A stretch of 64,000 nt of DNA from Balanoglossus misakiensis (Eukaryota > Hemichordata): assembly GCA_040954595.2 (NCBI GenBank), contig CM082581.2, positions 4,650,001 through 4,714,000 on the forward strand. Direction: 5' to 3'. The notes beneath the pieces are model-generated. The model was not told the DNA's origin. It was given only the letters and a program-made list of their open reading frames with translations, and did no database searches. Below are positions 12,672 through 22,900 of the stretch, one piece after another. Numbering within the stretch: position 1 is the stretch's first letter; the number at the start of each line of letters is the position of its first letter. A program made the translations under genes and the position numbers.

Positions 12672-15600
12672 TTCAATAATAAAAACGCCAAATATGGCTT
12701 CACAATGGGTTCTTAAGAAAGTAAACTGAATTTTCATAAAAATAATCATTTTAAGTTCTTATTATTTATATAAAAAATTGGAGAAATCTGGACACAAATA
12801 CAAGAGGTAGAAAAATGGGAAATTTTTGACGACTGTTTCTCTTGCTGCATATTCATGATGTTATAGTGGGTCTTTTTTTACTTTTCCGTTTTTAAATGCA
12901 AATGATGGATCTTGTTACGATAATAGAATCTTCCATATTTCTGCATAATTGGTACAAAAGTGTAAAAGTACTGAATTTTCATCGTGTCTCTTGCTCTCTT
13001 TGGAAGATACAAAACAGTTCTTGATTCAAAGATACACCATACGGTGGCAAGTTTTTTTCTGTATCAATTGCAAAATTGTTAAAAATTCTTCTGTCAGGAC
13101 AGTTACAAAGTTAAAGCTCATCAATAAAGATTAATTAGTACACTGAAAAAATTGACAATGGTAAAAACTTACTGGGCTGTCAATACGGACAATATAACAA
13201 CACCAAAAAACTGACACCAAAAAGATTTCAATTCTTGTATGGAAAATGATCCAAAATAATGCCCCAGGCTTCGACTCAATTTTATCACGTATTTCACTAA
13301 GCAATATAGAAAATGGACTTGATTTGTGATGAGAAAACATAGTCCGATATTTATTGGCTTGTTTTCAGTGTTTTTTGGAAATAAAGTAAGCATTTCACTA
13401 AGACTGGAAGGTTTGGTTTTCAACCTTTCAGTACATGTATGGTTAGATGCAAGTGAAATGTATTTTTCGTTGATCTTTCAGCCTGGAACAAACTTACTTC
13501 TGATGCATTTCCATCCTTTGAATAAAACAAAAGAAATTTTTGAAAAAAGTCAAAGTTGAAAACTTTCACAGCACGGACAAGAATCTCAACTACAATGAAC
13601 AACGACTTGTACAAACATATAAAGTCAACACCTCCACAGTACACCAAAAACAAAAAACAAAATATGATTGGTTCACCTCAAAATTGGTTAAGGGTCCATA
13701 TTAAAATTGATATAAAAAAAGTTCAGAAAGATCCTACAATTGTCTACCTCCATTGGTTGAAGCACCATACCAAAATGCAGCATACAAGTATTTAAATCAG
13801 AAAACAACTGTCTTAGAAATTCCATATAAAATGGATGTACAAAAGTGTATTCTGACTTAGGAGCCAGACCAATTGAATTAGTTGTTACATGGATCTGTTG
13901 CAGTTTTCATTATGGACTGAATATTAATATCAGGTGCCCTGCATAGTCATTACCCTGTTCATTGAATCATAGGTCTTTCTAAACACATAAATTGGAATAA
14001 AAAACAAACAAACTTCTGAATCACATTTTACAATAAAACTGTTTGCAGTATAAAGTTATACAAAAAAAACTCTTCATGACCATTAATTAGGTTTTTCGAC
14101 ATGGAATGCTGGTATTTTGCATTATGTTTCTACGATGACACTGCAACAATGTGATTGTTTACGGTCCATGCAACATATCATGGGTTTGGTCTGGCCATCC
14201 AATCATTTCAATCCACATGGCTGCTCTTCCAAGAATTGTCAGAAGTACAGTTCAAGTGTACCACTTCTTCGAAAAAAAGATATCCCGCCTTCTGAGTATT
14301 GGCACCTTGGTCACAAAAGTTTTACGGTCATGAAACTGCACTTAACACGTTCCAGAGGTTCATTTTCTAGTCAGTATCACATTGGTCTCAATCATTTAAC
14401 GCCCGTGTGAAAAACGGTCACACACGTGAGGGCAGGCTTTACAATACTTCTGCGATCGGCAGCACAATTAAAAAAATGCTCCAAAAAATCCTCTAGGCAA
14501 CTTAAATGACACAGATGGACTCTCGTTCACACTATTGCTTTAAATCACTGAAGTTTTTTCCCGTAATTCTCTTCATAATTTGGTCCATTAAAAACAAAAG
14601 CACAGTAGCGTCCAAAGTACCAGAGCAAGTCTGGGTGGTTTCAAGGTTTTTCGCTCGAAACATGTCATTTATGTTGCAATTGAAAATGGAAGCTGATCGG
14701 CTCAAATTGGGTAAACATATATCGTACAACAAACTTGATAAATTATCAGAAAGGGACTTTTATAAATGCATGTTGCAAGCTTTGTAATATTACATCCAAT
14801 GCAACGATCATCATCGCTACCATTTTCGTTCCCTGCATAAAGGTCAGTTGAATGAACTTGAAAACAAGGTGACAAATTCTACCAGTTTGGTGATTTAGTC
14901 TGTAGATGGGTAGTCGATAAAGAGAGGTTTCCCTTGCCTAGCTAAATATTCTCAGATATAGTCAGCATATTTCGGCAATCAGCGAATGATGATGTGCTGT
15001 GGCGGTTTAATCATACTGCTTGAGTCTGTAGTGCACCCTCACAGACTATCTGGCCACACTGAATTAAAATGGTATGATCCAGCATATACAATCACGCAGT
15101 GCACTAGGATCGGCCTTGCACTAGTTTTAGCATTATAATTTGTGTTAAAACGTAAATAAATGATAAAAGTTTTTTTTTCTTTCAAAAATGGTCTAAGCAG
15201 TGAAGAGTTAAAATCCACCCATACATTTTGATCCCAGGAGTTACCCTACTGATTTAAAAACGCTCCCTTGTTAATTGATCAAAAAGGACAGTGCCCCTTT
15301 CCACTACCTTCAGAAAAACACTGTTGCTATGGCAACATAATGGTGAAATACAGCAGCAAAATACAAAAAAGGACCTTGTGTAACATCAGCATAAGTTGCT
15401 AGTGAATCAAAACATTTGTTAAACGTGGCTTGGAAAGAAAATAAATGAGGCTAAAAAACCATGGTAATATTTAAATAAGGTACAAAACAGCTTTTTATAA
15501 TAAAATGACAACCTGCGAAAAATGAGCGCAACTGAAAAACACGGCAAGCCTAATTTGCAACGGCTCATATTGACCTGCATCTGATCACCACAAAATCCGA

Positions 15601-15791
15601 CCTCGCAGTGCATTTTCAGTCGTTCTCTTTTTATATATATTTTAGAACACTCGACATCTGTGCTTCCTCCCTGCGCCTTCCTTCCATCGCCAATGAAAAC
15701 CATCATCATCAATACCTTCGCTAACCTCACCATTGCTACTGAATTTTTTCACTCATTATATTTATCGTGCTTTTTTACCCGGCCTCGTTCT
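12672..15791. other. Intergenic or possible 3' UTR of the AT-hook gene, no coding region recognised
   Basis: AT-rich DNA downstream of the minus-strand AT-hook gene. No convincing coding region. No clear minus-strand AATAAA was found just after the stop, so part of this stretch could be a long 3' UTR. A palindromic X-box-like motif lies at 15323-15336. Confidence 0.4.
15323..15336. promoter_or_regulatory. RFX X-box-like palindrome
   Basis: GTTGCTATGGCAAC fits the X-box pattern (GTNRCC, 0-3 bp spacer, RGYAAC) in all but one position of one half-site. RFX factors bind such sites, typically at ciliary gene promoters. Here it lies downstream of the AT-hook gene, so a promoter role is not evident. 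Confidence 0.4.
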
Positions 15792-16475
15792 TCACTCTCC
15801 AGACAATTCTCCCGCGGCAGCCGCCTCCACGATGGCTTTCTTCAGGGGTTTGCTGCGCGGTTTTTTGGCCACTGGTACCTCTACTTCTGGCTCTGGTGTG
15901 TCACCTTCGGCCGCGGCTGTGGCGAGGGGGGCCTTCCTCTTCCTTCCCCGTCCTGATGACCGTTTGCCGGTTGTTTCAGCATCCGGCGTTGCTACGACGA
16001 TCTTGCGGGGTCGCCCTCTTCCTCGCCCCGTGCCTTTGCCCTTCTTCCCCGCGGCCTTCTTTGCCTTCGGTTGTGATTGCTCCTCGCCCGTGCCTGCCGA
16101 TTCGGATTTTCTCGGTCTGCCCCTGGCTCGCTTGGGACCGGCGGTGGTGTCCTTTGGCGGGTATTTTCGAGGTCTACCTCTGGGTCTCTTAGGGCCGGTC
16201 TGTTCCACCACGGGTTTGTGTTTCCGTGGCCTGCCCTTCGGCCGCTTCGCTCCTTCAGGCACCGGCTCTTGGATTTTGGGAGGCAGTGGCTTTCGACCCC
16301 GCTTCTTCTTGGGCACCTCGGGTTGCTCTTCCGACGTACCGGCTTCTGCGGTCACGGCAGGCGCGATGTCAGAAGCTGTTTCCAGTGATATTGTTGGAGC
16401 AGAGGTTGCCGGTGAAGCTTCAACATCGTCGGTAGCGACTGCCGTCGTCGTCTCTTTACCTTCCGCGGTGCTCAT
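15792..16475 (-). CDS. Multi-AT-hook (HMGA-like) chromatin protein, single exon
   Basis: A 227-residue intronless protein. It has an acidic, Ser/Thr/Ala-rich N-terminus (about 1-53) followed by repeated AT-hooks: KKRGRKP (about 57-63), PKGRPRK (79-85), PRGRPRK (98-104), ARGRPRK (118-123) and RGRGRPRK (151-158), with a weaker GRGRKRK near 175-181. The middle hooks sit in GPKR-xRGRPRK units about 20 residues apart. AT-hooks bind the minor groove of AT-rich DNA, so a nuclear architectural role is likely. The start is the ATG at 16475; the frame stays open 19 codons upstream but with no other ATG. Vertebrate HMGA proteins are about 100 residues with three hooks and an acidic tail. This one is longer, with more hooks and a Lys/Ala-rich C-terminus, so HMGA orthology is uncertain. 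The gene is GC-rich compared with its flanks. Confidence 0.85.
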   Translation of the reverse strand: MSTAEGKETTTAVATDDVEASPATSAPTISLETASDIAPAVTAEAGTSEEQPEVPKKKRGRKPLPPKIQEPVPEGAKRPKGRPRKHKPVVEQTGPKRPRGRPRKYPPKDTTAGPKRARGRPRKSESAGTGEEQSQPKAKKAAGKKGKGTGRGRGRPRKIVVATPDAETTGKRSSGRGRKRKAPLATAAAEGDTPEPEVEVPVAKKPRSKPLKKAIVEAAAAGELSGE

Positions 16476-16998
16476 GTCGAATGCAACGGTGTGGCCGTAC
16501 ACGTTCGAGACGATCGTTGCTCGCGTTGTCAAATCTCTCGCTTAAAATTTCGTGAGCTGAATTTGTAGCTGAAATCGCGCAGATGTGTACTATATCGACT
16601 ACAGCAACAGGAAAAGTGGCTGAGCCTCACTCAGCATTTACAGCGGCAACAACAATACCACACTCGTTAGCCTTGACCCTCCAAGGTTGATTTCCAGGGT
16701 ACTTGGAATATACCACTAGCTGTGTGGGAGCGGTTTGTTTTGTGTCATGTCACGCACGCAATGATGTTGTACTTTCAAGAGCTCTTTCCTGGGTAAATTT
16801 TACATGCCATTGCAGATAATATAGAGTTTTGAATCAACTTAGTACGTTCACGGAAGTGTGCTTTGTATCAGTGGAAATGCTGCCCTAAATTTAATCATTC
16901 CTATTCACCGATACCTTTTGCTGATATCCCGCAACCCCCACAGATAAAATCCTTGCGTCCGGTAACATACGCGTGCGCGTGGTGGCGCACTTTTTGAC
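16476..16998. promoter_or_regulatory. Probable bidirectional promoter between the AT-hook gene (-) and the PNKP-like gene (+)
   Basis: The two start codons face away from each other with 523 bp between them. The right end is GC-rich (ACGCGTGCGCGTGGTGGCGC at about 16970-16988), and CATGGCGGAC around the + start codon resembles the YY1 motif (ATGGCGG) often found over the starts of housekeeping genes. No clear TATA box is placed for either gene. The bidirectional role is inferred from layout. Confidence 0.5.
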
Positions 16999-19900
16999 AT
17001 GGCGGACGTCGTTATATTCTACGGCCTGCCGTTCTCAGTAAGTATCTCCACAGTAATATAACCCCCGTCCGTTACTGGAGGCGCTGTGATAATCAGATAA
17101 AAAAAAGAAGAGAAGTAGATGTAAACCTTGCCACGATCCTCGCTTTTGATATTTTGCTAATTCCCGCCCACGTTGGATTGCACTTGTCGACAGAGTTTCT
17201 GTGATCTCTGCGACCAACATATCGGCGTTCACTTTTCCATCATCACGGCATCATGGCTAATGCATGGGATGACTTTCTCATCCGTCCCACGCATTTCGAC
17301 CCTCACGGCAAGAGTGTGGGAGTTTGGTAGAAAATTGTCAGTATCTTCCAATATGATGTGCAAAACCCGGAAGCGCGTGAAACGTTTTAATAGTCAGCAG
17401 TGGGAGTTCATCTGACGAGTTACCATGGCAACGACAGCCAAGGCGCCCCATGCGAGATTCACAGAAACTGTTACGTGTGCGGCTCACTATTATCAAACTT
17501 AATACAATAAATTCTTTAATAATTCTTTAATAACAAATGCATTGCAAGAAGAATTGAGCATCTACATATAATTCCATGTCAACTGGGTATCTCAAAAAAT
17601 ATTTGGAAATAGGTAATTTCTGTGATCTGTTCGTGTCTGGCTATATTTGTGATTACTCTTTAAAGTTTAATTAAATCACAAGAGTAATATTCTTAATATA
17701 CTCGCCAAAATGGATGCAGTGCTGTGCAGCAGTGAACAATGTTGAGAGAAATGTCATTAAAGGTATACGGTCACCTCCAATTTACATATCGCCATATATA
17801 GTTGAAATGGCGTATTTGAGTGTTCTAAAGAACGCTTTATTTTCGCGTGTGCCACCCACTGAAAATCTGTGATTGGTCAGATCTCGATTTACCATGGTAA
17901 CTGTGGCTAAATTTGTATAGGTGACCGTATACCTTTAATATATCCTCACATAATCACACCAACACAATTTATTTTCTTTTATATCGATAGTGTTATCTAC
18001 AACTATTATTTATATAATCAAATCAGGCATACAGTTTTCAAGTGCTGCCAACAAAAGAGTCTGAAATGGGTTGTCAGGAGATTATACCTCCACAGTATCA
18101 GACAGATAACTTCACTTCCGTGGCAATCCCTTAAGATGATTTAATCAGCATATTTGTACACATCCGTTTGTTTAAAAAAAAAAAAAACAAATGTTGGCAG
18201 CACCTGAAGACAATTTAGGCGTTTAGGCGGTATCAATCTCAAAGCATTCGTCCAAAAGTTTATTGTGTGGACGCACGCAGATTCAACAAGAATCCTGTAT
18301 ATTGTTGATATCGCAAACAATTTAATAAGAGCTTCACTCCTGATTTTATAACAGGGTAAAAGTGCCTACTGTGAAGAAAACTTTTCGACATACAAGCGAG
18401 TCTCAGCCCAAGAAATCTATCGGAATGACCCTTCTACTAGTCTACGGCAGATTATTCTACAGATTATCACTCATCTGAGAAGTGGACATAAAGTTGTGAT
18501 AGATGATGAAAACTGGTCAGATATCACCAGGGCTTCATACATCAATTCTATTCATACCAAGGTAAGGCAGACTATGACATCATTCATAGTGATTCATACA
18601 CATTGTAGCAAGTAAGCACTTTGGACTTGACAGTGGATGAGTGCTTACCCCATTGCCTTAACCCTTTCACCACCATGGTTCAGTCCAAACTCATTGTTTT
18701 CTATGGTGAGGTTGGACCTCGAAAGAGGGAACTGGGGGTGAAAGGGTTCAAGCCCCAATAGCTGCCGATTTTTGCATTATTTTAATGATTTTAAACCATG
18801 GGGGTGAAAGGGTCAAGGGAGCCCCCCCCCCCCCCCCATTGGGAACCTGCTATACTGATTCATACACCAAGGAAGCCAGTGCAAAAAAAATAACCTCACT
18901 CAGCCAAAACTTTTCAAGTGCTATGGTATTGAGCAGGAAGTCCGAACAGAATTTAAAGGGACAAAGTCTCTCTCTCGCTGGCCTTTTTCCATTAATTATG
19001 TTTGATACAAGACGCTGTTTATGTTATTCTACATGTGGATATATGGTGAATCAACATTGGACCACACACAACTTCCATCTCGTTTGTAGGATATGAGAGT
19101 AAAAACTCGCCCAAAATGAATAAATGGTAAAGAAAGATAGATTATTCATTTTGGCGAGTTTTTTCACTCTCCTGTCTACAAGAGGGATGGAAGATGTGTG
19201 TGGTGGAACGTTCATTCACTATATATCCACATGTAGAATAACAAACGTTGTCTCTTATCAAATATAATTAATGGGAAAAAGGGCAGCGAGAGAGAGACTT
19301 TGTCCCTTTAATCTTCAAAAGCTGATTTGACAATTTGTGGAAGGTAAACTACAGAACTGGCTGAGATATTACTTAAAAAAGCAACCTTAGAAACTCAGAC
19401 TCAGACAGCAGACTCACTCACTCTGGATCAGGTTCTCTTGCTGATCAGACTGAACCGTTTAGTTTCACATGTGTCGGTTTCAGAGTGTGTGTGTACATGT
19501 ACATACAATCAGCTTTAATTCTCTGGGTTTTTCTTCAGTCAGTCTAACTTTGGTCATATTATACAAATTGGATATGCACCTTTAAAATTCAGCATACAAG
19601 TTGATCAGGACAACTTGTCCATTTAAAATCATGCAAGATTTCCGTTGAAACCTTTTGAGTCGACTGTACACTTCCTCTGGGGGCATTACAGTCAAAAGAA
19701 TGGGATACCCAACTTTGGTATGACTACCTGAGGGTGAGGAGTTCATGACCTGGGAATGGACTTTTGTTAAATTGTTACAGCATATTGAGATGTATTATGT
19801 AATGCACTATATGAGAAATCAATATTATCGTTATTATTATGTTACCATTCCTTAGAGCAGGGCCCCTCTTGTTGTGTCTGCCATACCCATTACCCAGGAG

Positions 19901-22900
19901 GGCTGGGCATCACATCCTGCAACTTTGCTATCTGTTACCTGTTTGATGACAGACACAAGAACGAAATACAGCTGAAAATAGAAAATGGCAGGGTATATAG
20001 TGTCCCACTCATACACAGGCAGACTGCAATAGTTGAGTAGAACGACCTTTTCATGAAACCATGCTGAAATTCAGAAACATGTTCCCTTACACTGTAAAAA
20101 TACATGTTGAGGAAACAAAAAGGAATGTCATAATTTCTCTAAAAAAATTAAGGGAAATTAAGGGCAGTTAGGGAAACAGGACAGTATTTATTTTACTTTC
20201 AACTCATCACCAGATTTATAGATAGGAATGGCAGAGTGGGAAAACCAGCAGATTTCAGGGATCTGATGACTGATTTCTTGGAAGATGTATCTTTCAGTGT
20301 TTCTAGAACTGTTCGATCCAGCAGGGACTATGTCATTGACAGTGACTTGTCATGTGATCTTGCTTTAACTTTGAGTTATACGTTTGTAGGCAAATTCTAC
20401 TAAATTTTGCTTGGTTTTTAATAGATTAAAAAAAAACAGATTTAGAATATTCTGCTGAATAACATAAAATTAAGAATATGCTATGTGTGGACAGAAAAGA
20501 AGTGGATATACTTGTTTATGCGTTATACCCTTTAGACAGCAAAAATTCAGAGATGCAAACAAGCAGAGTCTTTTAAAATTTGCACCAATAATAATGTGTG
20601 TATTTACTATTAATCTCACCAGATACCAGACTGTACCTTTGAGTGTGTGACCTTTGAACCCCACAATAAGATGCGAGTGTACTGGGCAAGAGAATGGGCG
20701 TTGGCTGAGCAGTGCCTGGCAACAGCTCCTGTCAATCCGTCACGCGTGATTGACATGTGTCAATCGGACGGCAAATTTGAGAGGTGGTTCAGAGATGGTG
20801 AGGGTACATCAAAGAGACACTTTCTCAAACCACCGTGTGAGAGTGAAGGATTCACCATCACACAGGTGAAAACTCACCTCCAAGCCAAGGTTTTTTACAA
20901 GGTAAGACAGAAGTAAGTAAAGTATCTGTTTTGCATCTGCTTGTCCTCGTATCAACTGAGCTAGGGGTTTTTCATTTGTTCATTGCTTTTGAAACCAAAT
21001 ACATGTAGTCCACTCCAGTCAAATACATAATATGACCCTTAGCCACCGTAAGTCAAAACTTTACGTGCAACTGATGTTGATCACATGAAGATGTGTTACT
21101 GATATATTCCAGTATCAATAAAATAGTTCACAGACACTGTAGGAGTTGAATGTTCCCTAGTATTTGCCATGTCAACCCATCTTCTGTGTGGATGTCATTC
21201 TGTAAACAGAACCTGTAAGTTTTATGTACATGTACTGGCATATACATGTAGTACAAGATCACAAGCTCAATATACTCTCCATTTATGAAAGTACAGTGAA
21301 AGTGTGATGCCAACACAATCATAGCTGGTCCCTGACTCTTTACAAACATGTTGTGTTAATGACTTTATTGTACCAAGCAGTATTTCTATCATGCACTTGT
21401 GCTATCCGCAGTTATAGAAATGATTAGACATGCTTACAGACCTTTCCTGCTTTTTCCTGCAGTTTGAAGTACCAGCCCTGTTTATTCAATGGCAGAGTAT
21501 TGTGAAGTCTGAGGATGAGACGTTGTCAGTAGTCACTGGTGTCAAGGACACATTGAGTAAATGGTACCAAATTAATCCTTGCGGTAGAATTATTATCATC
21601 ATAGGTAGACAAAATGGTGAGTTATTGTAATTACAGCTATGGTCACCTGACTTTATACTGCTGTAGGTTTTTTTTCACAACCAAATAACCCTTGCTTGCT
21701 GTTGGTAACCACTCAATACAGAAGCTGTCTTTTAGATAGTAGGGTACATTTTTCAACATCCTTTTCAAAAGTGACTTGTCCAATTGCCCTAAAATTTGGT
21801 ATGCAGGTCTCTTGGGCTGATCATTCAAAATTGGTCAGAATCTGCAATATTGAAATTTTTGGGGAAGTTTTTGCCATTATTTTGTGTGACATCTTGAATC
21901 CTTTTGTTATACAGGTCCTTATAGTGCTCATGATATTTAATATACACATTCTTCATAAAACAAATCCCACATACCGTGGTATAGGCTATTTTATGTTAAA
22001 TATAACAACATAGCACTATCAGCCTACATACATGTTTAGGTCACTTTTATATCTGTGTTTTCATATATTTTGCCAAATAATGAGTATAAGACACTTTCTC
22101 ATTTTAAGGGATATGTGTTATTCTGTCTTTATTTTAGATTGTGATGAAGAAAACAGCCAGCTAAAAGATATCTTGTTGGAGCTTTGCGACGATTTCAGGG
22201 ACTGTCCAGTGTATTTTTGTGGCATTGAAGATGAGATGACCTGCGGTCAGTTTGCCTTGCCCCCGCAGCCTGGTCTCATAGCCTGGCTTCAGAGACTCCA
22301 TGGCATTCAGCTCAATCACCGGGGAACCTTGTATTTAGTGGCCACTGCAGCGCATATCAAGTCGGCCGAAGCAGCCGGCGTGAGTCACATGATCGCTTCT
22401 ACAGTGTACGCACATCCTGGCATCGTGACGGCGCCGAACTGCGCGACCAAAGGTCACGAACCCTCGCTTCATCGGAATGTGAAACTTCGCCTGCCGACGG
22501 GGTGTACAGCGGGCGAACCCAGAGTGCCCCTCCAAGACGAGGTGACAGTCGAAAACTTTCTCAGGATTTCCTGTCCAGGGTCTCGCTTTCATGGAGTTTG
22601 TTTTAAGGACATCAACGTTTTTAAAAAGTATCAAGAACTGTACGTAGAACACGCAACGCTGTTAACAGAGAAAGTCAGCAAAATCGACCAGCTCAGACAA
22701 CAGCGACTGCGAGAAAATACCGCACAAGCTGTGACCAAAAATCCTTCAAGGACTACTGACAGATCTCTACCGCAGTGGTTGCTGGGAAAATGTCCGCGAG
22801 ATCCCAAACCGGTGTGTTCTCACAGCGAGGCTACAGCAGAGGCTGCTGGGAAAAGGAAGACGTCTCCGAACAAGCAGACATCTAAGTATGTCTTCATACA

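Noticed and set aside
15733-16545. Open frame of 270 codons on the + strand opposite the AT-hook gene
   Set aside because: It is the antisense of a GC-rich coding exon. The product is low-complexity Pro/Leu/Arg-rich, while the minus strand gives clear AT-hooks.
18740-18756. GGGTTCAAGCCCC as a possible tRNA B box
   Set aside because: It is the right end of a family B MITE, and no A box or cloverleaf is present.
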